Assembly (NCBI RefSeq): GCF_043290135.1
Contig: NC_134710.1
Span: 278,400,776-278,464,775 of the forward strand
DNA from: Rhipicephalus microplus
Taxonomy: Eukaryota; Arthropoda; Arachnida; Ixodida; Ixodidae
DNA: 64,000 nucleotides
Reading direction: 5' to 3'
Shown: positions 23,396 to 35,005 of the stretch, piece after piece
How positions within the stretch are numbered: position 1 is the first letter of the stretch
Layout: each line of letters opens with the position of its first letter
Program-made: the position numbers and the translations under genes
The notes under the pieces: model-generated
What the model was told of the DNA's origin: nothing
Seen by the model: only the letters and a program-made list of their open reading frames with translations
The model's database searches: none

Positions 23396-23711
23396 CTCTG
23401 ATTAACGTGTTATATGCTTTTGTAAAAGCAGCGTTTGTCCAATTGTGATAGAGAAGTGAAGCTTCGCGTCGATGTAGGCCGGATGAAGACTGGAACTTAG
23501 GTTTATGTAGTCCAGTATCTCGTATGTTTCGTCCATATACCCTACTGCATTTGATAAAGTAACATATTTAATTAAAGCACCACACTAGCAGCCTCATAAC
23601 TGCAGTTTTTTTCTCATTGATTTATTATTTTTGTTCTATGCAAGTGTGTTCTATCTTCTCGTAAAATTGTATTCTCGAACGTTTTAGTAGCGCTGAAAAA
23701 AGAAGGTGCGA
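23396..23711. other. No supported gene
   Basis: AT-rich spacer between the LINE 3' end and the (AAT)n array. Confidence 0.45.

Positions 23712-23788
<77 letters not shown>
23712..23788. repeat. (AAT)n microsatellite, ~25 units
   Basis: About 77 bases of uninterrupted AAT/ATA triplets. It generates a false poly-Asn reading frame on the plus strand. Confidence 0.97.
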
Positions 23789-23789
<1 letters not shown>

Positions 23790-25380
23790 GTTATAAGTGG
23801 AATAGGAAAAGGAAGTAGCAGCTTATTAGGGGTGAAGCTCCTTAGGGTGTGGGTCATTTCCTTCTCTGTGGTATGCCATCATGAGAGACCACATTATAGG
23901 GAAATACCTATTTTGTTCCTTGCGTTCCTATTGGGCCACTTTGATATATGAGCATGAATTAGAGGTTAAGAAGGGTTTTTATGGTGTTTTTAAAGTGCCT
24001 CTAAATGCCTATTTTCGGTGTTCGTACCTAAATGCCTGTAAGTGCATATGAATTCATATTTTCCAAATGGGCGCGCATATGAGCGCTATTCAAGCACAAA
24101 TTTTGTTTTCGAGCGTGGTATGAAACCGTTATACATGTAAAAAAAGCAGCATTGATATTTCCAAACACTATAAGGCTCAACAAAGACAAAGCTGACATGC
24201 TGCGAGTGATTAGAAGAGAAGCGGGAGGAGTGCAAAAGACGCCATTTCTGCAGCCCTAAGTGGAAGAATGTCTCGGCGTCTACAGGGGAAGGAGGAGAGG
24301 GAATTAAAGATGGGGTAAAAAAAAGTGACGTCTATGGCTGAGGACGTGGCGACCACCTTCTACAGACAGCTGCCCAGTGCCCTGAAGGAACTGAAGAACC
24401 CCCCTGAAAACCTGAGTGCTGCGGTGAGAAAGGAAGAGCAGGTTTTTCTGGGCAGCCACGGGTAGCTGGAGAACGAATGAAAAACCATGGAGGACCAGTC
24501 GTGGAATGCTCTTGTTGACTGAGTGGCAGCAAAGGTCGCCATATTGTTGTACTTTATACAGCGAAGCCTGGGACAGGCGTCGGCATGTTTACAATAAACG
24601 GTGTACTAAGCATACCTTCGTCGTATGCTTGAATATGCGTGTTCCGTATGAGATAATTTGTCATATGTCTTTAAGTGACAAACAATAAAAAATACAGAAC
24701 TGCACTTCAAAGTTTGTCCTAAGCCATTACTCAAAAATGACAGCGGTAAAAATATAAAAAATAATTATGATGAGAAATACATTCATCGCGGTTAACGTGT
24801 GGTTAAAGCTCCTATGTCAAGCATTTCATGCTAAGCTCACATTCAAAATGAAAGTCACTAAACAGTCTTCTTCACGCAATGGTAATAAAGATTTTAGAAT
24901 TTCGTATCAGGTATAATTTACTAATAATTTGCTTTTTGTAAGTCTTATGACAGAATGATATGGCTTATAAAGAGAACGAAGTGTGTTGTGTCAACGAAGG
25001 TGTGTTTTCTTTGACATTGAAACCCATCTGCTGCATCACCTTCGAGTAAAAAATGTGATGTGCACGCGGCTTTAACTTACTTTTCAAGCGTCTCTCTCTA
25101 TGTTACATAATAATTTGCAGTTAGGCACTGGAAGTTCTTGCGTGCCCAATGAAAAGCCTTCTACTATGGTAATTTTTCAAATTGGTTCGCTACGAGCCAC
25201 CACAGCATGATGCGAAGAAGCAAACTTTAATCCCTCGCTTCTCGTCATATGTCACAGAGAAGTCCTCGCTTCTAGTCACAGAGATGGACAGACGGCAAGT
25301 CAATGACATCCGCAAATAACGAAGTGCGAATAGAGGAAGTTCCAAAGCGCCGGCTCCCGTGTGGGCCTTTTGCGGTGAGC
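23789..25380. other. No supported gene
   Basis: Contains 'ggggtgaagctccttagg' at 23830-23848, the complement of a repeat motif at 160-182. No coding or RNA feature is supported. Confidence 0.45.
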
Positions 25381-25416
25381 TTCCGTGCTGCGCGGCTGCT
25401 GCCGCGCAGCACGGAA
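25381..25416. repeat. Perfect hairpin, 16-bp arms, 4-base loop
   Basis: 'ttccgtgctgcgcggc' (25381-25396) and its exact reverse complement (25401-25416) flank the loop TGCT. The right arm runs directly into the (GGAT)n array. Confidence 0.95.
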
Positions 25417-25688
25417 GGATGGATGGATGGATGGATGGATGGATGGATGGATGGATGGATGGATGGATGGATGGATGGATGGATGGATGGATGGATGGAT
25501 GGATGGATGGATGGATGGATGGATGGATGGATGGATGGATGGATGGATGGATGGATGGATGGATGGATGGATGGATGGATGGATGGATGGATGGATGGAT
25601 GGATGGATGGATGGATGGATGGATGGATGGATGGATGGATGGATGGATGGATGGATGGATGGATGGATGGGTGGGTGGGTGGGTGGGT
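25417..25688. repeat. (GGAT)63 array grading into (GGGT)n
   Basis: 254 bases of GGAT without a single interruption (25417-25670), then ~18 bases of GGGT. On the minus strand this is (ATCC)n directly downstream of the LINE-A 3' UTR. The second LINE-A copy also ends in a short degenerate form of the same unit (30939-30957, 'gggtggacggatgtatcc'), so the array probably grew from the LINE's own tail. Confidence 0.97.
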
Positions 25689-25774
25689 CCAGTTGTGCCC
25701 TTTATATAGGGTGGTGGCTCACGCCGCCTAGCCATAAAGTTAAGTACTATCGCTGTGTATTCAAAGATTGAATT

Positions 25775-27870
25775 TCACTCGCGTCTCGAATTTAGCCACC
25801 AATCAGTTATCCTCCTCTTGGTTATTTCTAGCAGTTTAAAGTCTATTTTGCCTTCATTGTCCCTAAACCCCAATGCTTTGAAAAATTCGGCGCCATTATC
25901 TTCGACTATAGGATGGAGCCCTTTACAGAACGTTATCAAATGTTCAGCCGTTTCCTTCTCCTCTTCACGCGCACTATATACCGTGCCTGTGCCTTCTTCG
26001 TATTTCACTCGGTACGTTTTGGTCCGCAGTACTCCCGTTCTGGCCTCGAACAGCAGAGAACTACCCCGAAAACTATCGTAGATTTTTCCCCTACAATTTC
26101 CTGCTTAAAAGTTTGGTAGGTCTCCAGTGATCATTTCGTAAGCATTCCCATCTTCCACATGTCCCTTTCTGTTTCCTTCACCTTATTCTTAACCCATGTT
26201 TCACTTTGGCTTGGTATTCTGCTTTTGTCTAAATACTTGCTTGACAATTTTCTAGTTCGTTTCCTCCATTTAGTATCGAGATTCTTCATGTACAAGTAAC
26301 TGAAAACTTTCCTATCCCAAGGCTCCTCTTTCATTTTTCTCAATCGCTCCTCAAATTCTATCTTGCTGCTAGCTTCTCTGCACTCAAACGATGTCGATCC
26401 CACGTCTCCCTGTACCCCCTGATTTGGGGTATTCCCGTGTGCTCCCAAAGTAAATCTACCTATGATACGTTGTTTAATTTGCAATCTTGCTTGAAATTCT
26501 GATTTCATGCACAAGACCGCCCGGCCGAACGTCAAACCCGGTACCATGACACCTTTCCAAATGCCTCTCACAACGTCATATCTATTGCAGTTCCACAGTA
26601 CCATATTTTTCATTACAGCTGCATTCCTGGTGCCCTTAGTCATTACGTATATTTCGTGCTCCCTTAGATACTCAGTCCCGTTATTTATCCATGCGCCCAA
26701 GTATTTATATTTATCCACTATTTCTAGCGTGACTTTCTGTATCTTATGCTCACTGCCTTTGTTATCATAAAAATCTTGATTGCCAATTTTTTTTGCTGAA
26801 CTTTAAATTTAACCTATCTCCGTCATTACCACAGATGTCTATCAATCCCCGCAGATCTTCCTCGTTGTCGGCTATTAATACTATATCATCTGCGTACATC
26901 AATGCTGGTAATGACTGTTCAATGTGTTTTCCTTGCTTGGCAAAAGAAAGGTTGAATCCGAGTCGACTCCCCTCTAATTTGGCTTCTAGTTCCTGGAGAT
27001 ATAGCATAAATAACAAAGCTGACAAGGTACATCCCTGTCGAAGCCCGGGTTGTATCTCTATAGGTTCAGATACCTGTTACTTATCTCTATAGGTTCAGAA
27101 TATCTCTGTAGGTTATATATTTCTATGTAGGTTATCTCTATAGGTTCAGATAATTACCTTGTTACTTTTATAGATATCCTTCCGAAGGTTAGTTATTCCG
27201 TCTTCCAGATCTAGTGTGTGCAGTTTTCCCTACAAGTCTTCTTAAATAACACTATCGTAAGCTCCCTTGATATCTAGAAAGTCCAGCCACAGGGGCCTGT
27301 GTTCTTTTTTCGCTATTTCAATACACTGCATCAATGAAAACAGATTGTCCTTGAACCTCCATCGTTTACGGAACCCATTTTGTAGTTCTCCCAGCACCCC
27401 CTCATTCTCCACCCATGTCTGTAGTCTTTTCTTTACTATCTGCATCATCAGCCTGTAAACTACTGATGTCGCTGTTATAGAACGGTAGTTGTTTATATCG
27501 GCTTTGTCCCCCTTTCCTTTATAGATCATGCTCAACCTGCTTAGTTTCCACCCATTGGGAGCTTAATCATCAAATATTGCTTTGCTCGCTGCCTCTCTTA
27601 ATGTTCGCTTAGAGTTTGGTCCTAGTTTTTTTTATAATAGCATGATTGCGACGCCGTCAGGGCCTGTTGTATTAGGAACTCCTTTCTCTGCTCTTTCCCA
27701 CTCTCGTTGTCCCAGTGGAGCCACTGAGCTAATTGGTCCATCCTCATCTCGTACGGTGCATGCAGCGCTTTCTTTGTGTTTAAATCTTTCTGTCATCATC
27801 GTTTTTATATATTCTATTGCCTCATCCCTTTCTAGTCTGACCCGTCGAACTGTAGTTATAAACCTTGTTT
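25775..27870 (-). pseudogene. LINE-A reverse transcriptase and C-terminal domain, broken
   Basis: From the 5' side the frames read: 'RLERDEAIEYIKTMMTERF'; then 'MIYKGKGDKADINNYRSITA' and 'LGELQNGFRKRW' with 'DFLDIKGAYDSV' (27535-27242, the palm motif with Asp); 'LPALMYADDIVLIADNEEDL' (27025-26765, intact YADD catalytic motif); 'KYLGAWINNGTEYL' through 'AHGNTPNQGVQGDVG' and 'KMGMLTK' (26718-26131); and a C-terminal 'EEEKETAEHLITFCKGLHP' (26008-25775), like the His/Cys end of many LINEs. The pieces are in different frames with several stops, and a short tandem repeat disrupts 27058-27176. It is a pseudogene. The clade is uncertain; it is clearly not the RTE at 31-39 kb. Confidence 0.88.
27058..27176. 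repeat. Local tandem repeat of an ~18-bp unit
   Basis: 'atctctataggttcagat' and variants occur four to five times, interrupted by short spacers, inside the LINE-A reverse transcriptase region. Replication slippage is the likely cause. Confidence 0.7.
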
Positions 27871-27880
27871 GATGCTTGTC

Positions 27881-28576
27881 TTATTACTCAAAGAATCGAG
27901 ATGGTTCCAAAACTGTGGCAAACACGTGCACAGCGATCCTTGCGGTGACGCACAGAACAATTCGTTTTCTGCCGCGGGAGGAGAGCGCATGCGCCAACGG
28001 CGCCCTAGTGTCGCCTGCTGCATCTGCTTCTCGCCGACTCCACAATGCTACTGGATGCAGCTATGAAAGTTTTTCACTGGTGCGGTTCACCAAAACAAAA
28101 TGAAGCAAGTAGAACGTCTTAGTGCCAGTTTTTTTTTAAATTTTATATGTTGGATCAGATGCTCTGTGCGCAACGAAAGAAATGAAGTGGTAGAATAAAA
28201 AACAAACAAAAACAGACAATCTCTAACCGTAGTTAGACACAAGTCTAAAATCACTCATTGTGTAGCTTCAGGAAAGATTTTGCACATTCTTCGTTTACCA
28301 GTGCCATACAGAACTACTGCTCGCGAAAGAAAGACATCGACGAAGCACGTTTAAGCAGACAGCAATTAATTTGAACAGATGAGCGGAGACTGCCTCGAGC
28401 TGTGAATCGGTTCTGCGTAACAAAAAAAGTTTGACCTTTCAACAATTCATCTTACCAAGAACAGTAGTAAAAACCGGGCGAAGGGTATGTGAAGAGGAGA
28501 TAGACAATGAGAGAGAAGCGACTGCGTTTAAGATGATTATTTTCACAGCGGAACGGCCGGAAGGCGTGATTCTACG
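27881..28576. other. No supported gene
   Basis: Overlapping short plus frames at 27869-28103 share no domain. Nothing recognised. Confidence 0.45.
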
Positions 28577-28990
28577 CTAGGCTTAAATTTACAGATATCC
28601 CTGACCAGCCAAAGATCTTGTGACTCGCTAATAAGTTCACGTGCTACGTTACGCCACACAGGCTCATAAAAGGGTGTTCCACACTCGCCGCTATGGCTAC
28701 AGATGGCGCTGACTGACACTCCCACGTTTAAATTCACTATAAACCTAATAAAGTGGCTGGTGGGATAGCCGCCGCAATAGCTCAGTGGTTAGAGCACCGA
28801 ACACGTTATTCGAAGGTCGTAGGGTCGATTTTTGCTCATGGCAAGTTATTTTTTCACCCACTTTTCTGTCTTCTTATTTTCATTACATTGGTTCTAATAT
28901 CTTCCACTATACATTCCTTGGCATTATTGTCTGTTAGATCTCATTAATATTGTGTCAAAACACGGAAAAACGAGCCCTTAGGTATACACT
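28577..28990 (+). repeat. tRNA-derived SINE-like repeat with tRNA-like core at 28771-28841
   Basis: The core has A-box 'tagctcagtggttagagc', the loop 'cacgtta' between pairing arms 'cgaa' and 'ttcg', and a B-box-like 'gggtcgattttt'. A leading block (28620-28735, with 'gggtgttccacactcgccgc' and 'ctatggctacagatggcgct') precedes it, and a T-rich tail ending 'cattattgtctgttagatct' follows. Part of the leading block is repeated downstream at 29072-29171. The acceptor ends pair poorly, so this is not a functional tRNA. Confidence 0.6.
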
Positions 28991-29071
28991 TCTTTTCCTT
29001 ATTCATTAACGAGGATGTCGTACTGGCAGACTTGGTGCCGTCAGGTTGTATACGAGGAACTATTGGTCAGC

Positions 29072-29171
29072 TGCCCACTCGTAATACGTTCACGTGCTAG
29101 GTGACGCCCCACAGGCACATAAAAGGGTGTTACACACTCACCGCTATGGCTAAAGATGGCGCTCCTAACAG
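29072..29171 (+). repeat. Direct repeat of 28627-28720
   Basis: 'gttcacgtgctaggtgacgc', 'cataaaagggtgttacacac' and 'ccgctatggctaaagatggc' repeat the block at 28633-28706 with ~85% identity by eye. It may be the start of a second, truncated copy of the same repeat, or a long-terminal arrangement around the tRNA-like core. Confidence 0.6.
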
Positions 29172-30320
29172 AGATCGCTCCTAACAAAACTGAGGCGTAT
29201 ATATGGTGGGTGGTGCAATGTCATCAATTTAGTTACTTTGGCTATAGTCTTGTTTTTCTTAAGAGAAAATCCTTAGCTGCCTCATCAAACAGGGTGTATA
29301 ATCGCCGGTGACCCGCGTCAACAGCACGAATGTAGCGGGAAAAAATCACGTGATGACGTCTCAGATCGATAACATTGGTGACGGCATCAAGTCTTCATTC
29401 AGTGTGTGTCATATGAAGACGTCATCAGCTCACATTCACTTTGCGTTACCTCCGTCGCCCAGTCACGGCGGTCATGTAAAATTAGGTGACATCCACAAAC
29501 CTTGCAATGCCTTCAATCATGGGGACTGTGCATGACAACATTAGTTACAGAAAGCTCTCGGAGGGGGTACGGGGCGGGTCAAGGCATCGTATGAAAAATA
29601 TGAACGTGTTTTTCGCCGTCGAGTCATCATAGACGAATGCAGTTTAGGGCCCTTGTGAGTTTTATTTTTCTTTCGTGTGCTTTACATACGTGGTTATTTC
29701 GCCAATCTGTATGGCAGTCCTAAATCTTGAGATTGTTGTTGCTGATCGCCAGGTTTTCATATCTCTGGCGGAGACGAACGATAATACCACGTATCGCAGA
29801 AAAAGAAGTGAGTGTGTGACAAACACCGTATTATTATCATCAGTCGTTATGCGAATCACTAGCGCATCAATTTAGGAAGTGAACCTTACCAAGTGAACGA
29901 GACTTGAGAGTTACGCATGTTAACTTTTCATTTTGGTGCCGCAGCCATGCCGGCGGAGTCATTCCACTTCACGCGAAAATGCTTGAAACAGCAGGGCGCA
30001 GAACGCTGCCCCTTAAGCAAATCGATTGCACGAAGTAAAATAAATTACACGAAGTGTGCAAGCTTGTTACCATGAGATACCTATTTAATTTGTGCATGTA
30101 AGTGTGTGAAGATGCGCGTTAAGGCGAGCCAGTGAGAGCCTACGAAGGATTAGCCGATCACCGGAACAAGAGTAAGAAGAAAGGGCTCCGAACACTGGAA
30201 CATGAATAGGAAGAACGGGGGATGGGGGAGGAGGTGCGCGCGCAGGCGAGACAGTTTGGAACGCGGTAAGAACAGGCCGGACGGCTACCGAACCCACATC
30301 GTACCGCATCATATACGTTG
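29172..30320. other. No supported gene
   Basis: The plus frame 29308-29535 is 75 codons, with an ATG, and has no recognisable domain. The block 29300-29620 contains several 'gacgtc/cgtcat' motifs and may be repetitive, but I cannot show that within this window. Confidence 0.4.
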
Positions 30321-30566
30321 TCCTGCCACGGTAGTCTAGTGGCTAAGGTACTCGGCTGCTAACCCGCAGGTCGCGGGATCAAATCCCGGCTGCGGCGGCT
30401 GCATTTCCGATAGAAGCGGAAATGTTGTAGGCCCATGTGCTTACATTTGGGTGCACATTAAAGAACCCCAGGTGGTCGAAACTTCCGAAGCCCTCCACTA
30501 CGGCGTCTCTCATGATCATATGGTGGATTTGGGACGTTAAACCTCACATATCAATCAATCAATCAT
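30321..30566 (+). repeat. Ruka SINE, full length
   Basis: The tRNA-derived head has A-box 'tagtctagtggctaaggt' and B-box 'gggatcaaatccc', followed by 'ggctgcatttccgatagaag', the full body and the (ATCA)n tail 'atcaatcaatcaatcat'. It would be transcribed by RNA polymerase III from the internal boxes. A clear target duplication was not found. Confidence 0.92.
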
Positions 30567-30935
30567 ACCATCTATTGGTTCTCTTTGCGATCTGCAACTC
30601 ATCCCCCTCTTCAGCGCGTTTACATTCGTTATTGCACATGAAACTAATTTAGGTACCTTCGCTCGTGATGAGTGCACGCAAAATGCGCTCCTCTAACGTG
30701 CGCGTAAGTGCGGATGATTGCCGTGACAAAGCAGCTATAAGAAATTATACAAGATGCCCCCTCCAGAGCTGCGAAACGCGTTATCTGTGTCGTGAGTCGC
30801 TTCTGTATAGGGTTGGAATGACGCAATAATAAAACTTGTCGACGTTACCTCAACGCTAGCAAATAGCAGCCGAAATATCACGACCGTAGCACACGCCCGC
30901 CGCTTTGACGTGGCGTTCACCGCGCAGAAAACCCG
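30567..30935. other. No supported gene
   Basis: Spacer between the Ruka copy and the LINE-A copy 2 tail. Nothing recognised. Confidence 0.45.
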
Positions 30936-31291
30936 CGTATGGGTGGACGGATGTATCCGGCTGTGCCCTTTAGATCGGTCGGCGGCTCATGCCACCTAGC
31001 GATAAAGTTGAGTGCATTCACTCTGTGTAGAAGGATTGAATTTCACTCGCGCCTTGATTATAGCCACCAATCAGTTAACCTCCTCCTGCGTATTTCTACC
31101 CGTTCAAAGTCAATTTGCCTTCACTGTCCCTAAACCCCAATGCTTTGAAAAATTGCGTGCTATTATTTTGAACCATAGGGTGGAGCCCTTAACGAACATT
31201 ATCAAATGTTCAGCCGTTTTCTCCTCCTCTCCGCACGCACTATACATAACGTGTCTGTGCCTTTGTATTTGGCTCGGTATACGTCTTGGTC
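30936..31291 (-). mobile_element. LINE-A copy 2, 3' part (split by RTE insertion)
   Basis: Aligns by eye with 25700-26020 of copy 1 ('gtgccctttagatcggtcgg', 'ggattgaatttcactcgcg', 'cctaaaccccaatgctttga'). It ends at 'acgtcttggtc', exactly where copy 1 continues 'ggtccgcagtactcccg'. The continuation is found 7.6 kb away at 38927, so the two parts are one LINE split by later insertions. Confidence 0.88.
31281..31291 (+). repeat. Target-site sequence, first of three copies
   Basis: 'acgtcttggtc', part of LINE-A. It recurs at 34105-34115 and 38916-38926, each time directly after an RTE tail. The leading 'a' could belong to the (TGA)n tail in the latter two, so the duplication is 10-11 bp. Confidence 0.9.
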
Positions 31292-34104
31292 TAGTGATCT
31301 AGTGAGGGAAGTCTAGCTGTACTATTCGAGGAGCTAGAGGGTGTTAAAAGGGATATAATAGGGCTCAGTGAGGTTAGGAGGACAGATGAGGCCTATACGG
31401 TGCTACAGAATGGGCACGTCCTTTGCTATCGGGGCTTGGGAGACAGAAGAGAACTGGGAGTGGGGTTCCCAATTCACAGAAACATAGATGGCAACATAGA
31501 GGAATACTATAGCATTAATGAAAGGGTAGTAGGTATCGTAATTTAACTGAATAAAAGATACAAGATGAAGGTAGTACAGGTTTACGCACCTACATCCAGC
31601 CACGATGACGCTTCAGTTGAAAGCTTCTATGAAGACGTGGAATTGGCAATGAGTAAGGTAAAAACACAGTATACTATAGTGATGGGCGACTTTAATGCAA
31701 AAGTAGGGAAGAAGCAGGCTGGAGACCAAGCAGTAGGAGATTATGGCATCGGTACTAGAAACGCCAAAGGAGAGCTACTAGTAGAATTCGCAGAACGCAA
31801 TAATTTACGGATTTTGAATACCTTCTACCGAAAACGAGAAAACCGCAAGTGGACATGGAGGAGCCCTAATGGCGAAAATAAGAACTAAATAGACTTTATA
31901 ATGAGTGCACACCCAGGAATCGTGCAGGATGTGGAAGTGGTTGGCAAGGTACAATGCAGTGACCATAGAATGGTACGGTCTCGAATTCGCCTAGACTTGA
32001 AGAAGGAACGACAGAAACTGATACGCAAGAAGCCAATCAATGAGCTAGCCCTGAGAGGGAAAGTACAGGAATTCAGAGTGTCGCTGCAGAACAGGTACTC
32101 GGCTCTTAGTGAGGAAGCCAACCTTAGCGTAGATGCAATGAATAATAATCTGACGAGTATCATTACGGAGTGTGCAGTGGAAGTTGGAGGCAGGGTAGTT
32201 AGACTGGACACTGGCAAGCTTTCCCAGGAAACGAAGAACCTAATTAAGAAGCGTCAAATAATGAAAGTGTCAAGTACAACAGACAAAATAGAACTGGCAC
32301 AGCTTTCGAAGTTGATTAATAGACGTAAGGTATGCGATGTACGAAGGTATAACATGGAGAGAATTGAACACGCTCTGAAAAACGGAGGAATCGTCAAAGC
32401 AGTGAAGAGGAAACTTGGGATAGGCAGAAGTCGGATGTATGCACTAAGGGACAAAGAAGGCAAAATAACTACCAATATGGATAGGATAGTTAAAATAGCG
32501 GAGGAGTTTTACAGAGATCTGTACAGTAGCCGAGACAACCCCGACCTTAATACTATAAGAACTAGCAGTAACCCAGATGACACCCCACCAGTAATGATAG
32601 AAGAAGTCAGAAAAGCTTTGGAGAGCATGTAAAGAGGCAAAGCTGCTGGTGAGGATCAGGTAACATCAGATCTGCTGAAAGATGGAGGACAGATTGTGTT
32701 AGAGAAACTAGCCACCCTGTTTACGAGGTGTCTCCTGACGGGAAGAGTACCAAAATGTTGGAAGAACGCTAACATCATCTTAATACATAAGGAAGGAGAT
32801 GACAAGGACTTGAAGAATTACAGGCCGATCAGCTTGCTCTCTGTAGTATACAAGCTATTTACAAAGGTAATTGCTAACAGAGTAAAGAAAACAGTAGAAT
32901 TCAATCAACTAAACGAACAAGCAGGATTTCGAACAGGCTACTCAACAATTCACCACATCCATACTATCAATTAGGTAATAGAAAAATGCTCATAGCATGA
33001 CCAACCACTACACATAGCCTTCATAGATTACGAGAAGGCATTTGATTCAGTAGAAATATCAGCCGTCATGTCATGCAGACACTGCGGAATCAGGGCGTAG
33101 ATGAAGTATATATAAACATTCTGGAAGAAATCTACAGGGGATCAACTGCTACCATAGTGCTTCATAAAGAAAGCAACAGAATACCAATCAAGAAGAGTGT
33201 AAGGCAGGGGGACACAATCTCCCCAATGCTATTTACCGCGTGCTTACAGGAAGTTTTCAGAAGCCTAGAATCGGAACAGTTAGGATAAGAGTCAATGGAG
33301 AATACCTAGTAACCTGCGCTTCGCCGATGACATTGCATTGCTGAGTAACTCAGGGGACGAATTGCAACCCATGATTAAGGAGTTAGACAAGGAGAGCAGA
33401 AAGGTGGGTCTTAAAATTAATCTTCAGAAAACGAAAGTAATGTACAACAACCTCGGAACGGAGCAGCGCTTCGAGATAGGTAATAGTGCACTTGAAGTTG
33501 TAAAAGACCATGTCTACTTAGGGAAGGTAATAACCGCAGAGCCTAACAACGAGATTGAAGTAACCAGAAGAGTAAGAATGGTGTGGAGCACATTCGACAA
33601 GCACTCTCAAATTATGACAGGTAGATTGCCACTATCCCTCAAGAGGAAGGTATATAACAGCTGTATTTTTCCGGTACTTAGCTACGGAGCAGAAACCTGG
33701 AGACTTACAAAGAGGGTTCAGCTTAAATTGAGGACGATGCAGCGAACAATGGAAAGAAAAATGGTAGGTGTAACCTTAAGAGACAAGAAGAGAGCAGAGT
33801 GGATTAGGGGACAAACGGGGGTTAAGGATATCATAGTTGAAATAAAGAAGCGGAAATGGACATGGGCCGGGCATGTAGCGCGTAGACAGGATAACCGCTG
33901 GTCATTAAGGGTAACTAACTGGATTCCCAGAGAAGGGAAGCGGCTTAGGAGGAGACAGAAGGTTAGGTGGGCAGATGAGATTAAGACATTTGCGGGTATA
34001 AATTGGCAGCAGCAAGCACAGGACCGGGTTAACTGGCGGAACATAGGAGAGGCCTTTGTCCTGCAGTGGACGTAGTCAGGCTGATGGTGATGATGATGAT
34101 GATG
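31292..34104 (+). mobile_element. RTE-1: RTE-clade LINE, 5'-truncated
   Basis: Homology to RTE-2 starts at ~31297 ('atctagtgagggaagtctag'), after five filler bases, and ends in a (GAT)n tail at 34084-34104. Compared with RTE-2 it lacks the first ~220 bases. It carries no internal insertions and only three stops plus about two frameshifts, so it looks younger than RTE-2. Confidence 0.9.
31300..34075 (+). pseudogene. RTE-1 endonuclease-reverse transcriptase, nearly intact
   Basis: An apurinic-type endonuclease comes first: 'DIIGLSEVRR', 'VVQVYAPTSSHDD', 'YTIVMGDFNAKVG', then 'SDHRMVRSRIRLD', with the catalytic GDFN and SDH residues present. A long linker follows (31901-32632), then the reverse transcriptase: '[20 protein letters not shown]', '[15 protein letters not shown]', 'IAFIDYEKAFDSV', 'VRQGDTISPMLF', 'LRFADDIALLSN' (FADD catalytic pair intact) and the C-terminal 'KRKWTWAGHVARRQDNRW' typical of RTE-like proteins. 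Stops lie at 31886, 32630 and 32972. The frame changes near 33065 and again near 33290. Not functional as it stands; the stop at 34073 is the natural end. Confidence 0.92.
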
Positions 34105-34115
34105 ACGTCTTGGTC
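34105..34115 (+). repeat. Target-site sequence, middle copy between two RTEs
   Basis: 'acgtcttggtc' follows directly on the (GAT)n tail of RTE-1 and precedes the 5' end of RTE-2. Confidence 0.9.
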
Positions 34116-35005
34116 ACCCAACACGTATATCCAAGAGAAGGATTGGCCACCCTGGTGCGGTATCTGGTGACTACCTCCCACATGCATACGTCAATTAACT
34201 CACGACCCTCAGTCCCCAGCAGCTGCGAAGCAACTGATCACGGCGGTGGTCAGATATCCAACGCAGCTGAAGGTGCTAAAGATCTCTGGATCCGGACAGG
34301 CCGCCATTGGAACCTGAACTTGGCAACATTTAACGCTAGAACCTTATCTAGTGAGGGAAGTCTAGCTGTACTATTCGAGGAGCTAGAGGGTGGTAAATGG
34401 GATATAATAGGGGTCAGTGAGGTTAGAAGGACATATGAGGCTTATACAGTGCTATAGCATGGGTACGTCTTTTGCTATCGGGGCTTGGCTGACAGAAGAG
34501 AACTGGGAGAGGGGTTCCTTATCCATGGAAACATCGCTGGCAACATAGAGCAATACTATAGCAATAATGAAAGGGTGGCAGGTATCGTAATTATACTTAT
34601 ATGTCGTAAGATACAAGATGAAGGTGGTACAAGCTTACGTGCCTACATCCAGCTATGATGACCCGTCAGTTGAAAGCTTCTATGAAACCGTGGAATCGGC
34701 AATGGGTATGGTATACACAGTATACTATTCTGATGGGACACTTTAATGCAAAAGGCGAGAAGAAGCAGGCTGGGAACCAGGCAGTAGGATATTAAGGCAT
34801 CGGCACTAGAAATGCCAGAAGGGAGCCATTAGTAGAATTTGCAAAATGCCATAATTTACGGATTTTGAATACCTTATACCGAAAGCGACGGAACCGTAAG
34901 TGGACATGAAGGAGCGCTGATGGCGAAAATAAGAACGAATCAGACTTTCTACTGAGTGCACACCCAGGCATCACGCAGGATGTGGAAATCCTTGGCAAGG
35001 TACGA

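Larger units (their letters stand above)
25689..27880 (-). mobile_element. LINE-A copy 1, 5'-truncated non-LTR retrotransposon
   Basis: Minus-strand LINE with its 3' UTR at 25689-25774 next to the (ATCC)n tail, and coding remnants from 27870 down to 25775. No endonuclease region is visible beyond 27880, so it is 5'-truncated. The same family forms the split copy at 30936-31291 plus 38927-39804. Confidence 0.85.

Noticed and set aside
23706..23951. Poly-Asn ORF
   Set aside because: Generated by the (AAT)n microsatellite.
25190..25771. Long overlapping ORFs of 110-180 codons on both strands
   Set aside because: They are translations of the (GGAT)n array (Met-Asp-Gly-Trp and Ile-His-Pro-Ser repeats) and carry no other content.
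30321..30400. Functional tRNA gene at a Ruka head
   Set aside because: The head is followed by the SINE body and tail, and the acceptor stem does not pair. The same holds at 35239, 28771 and 62409.
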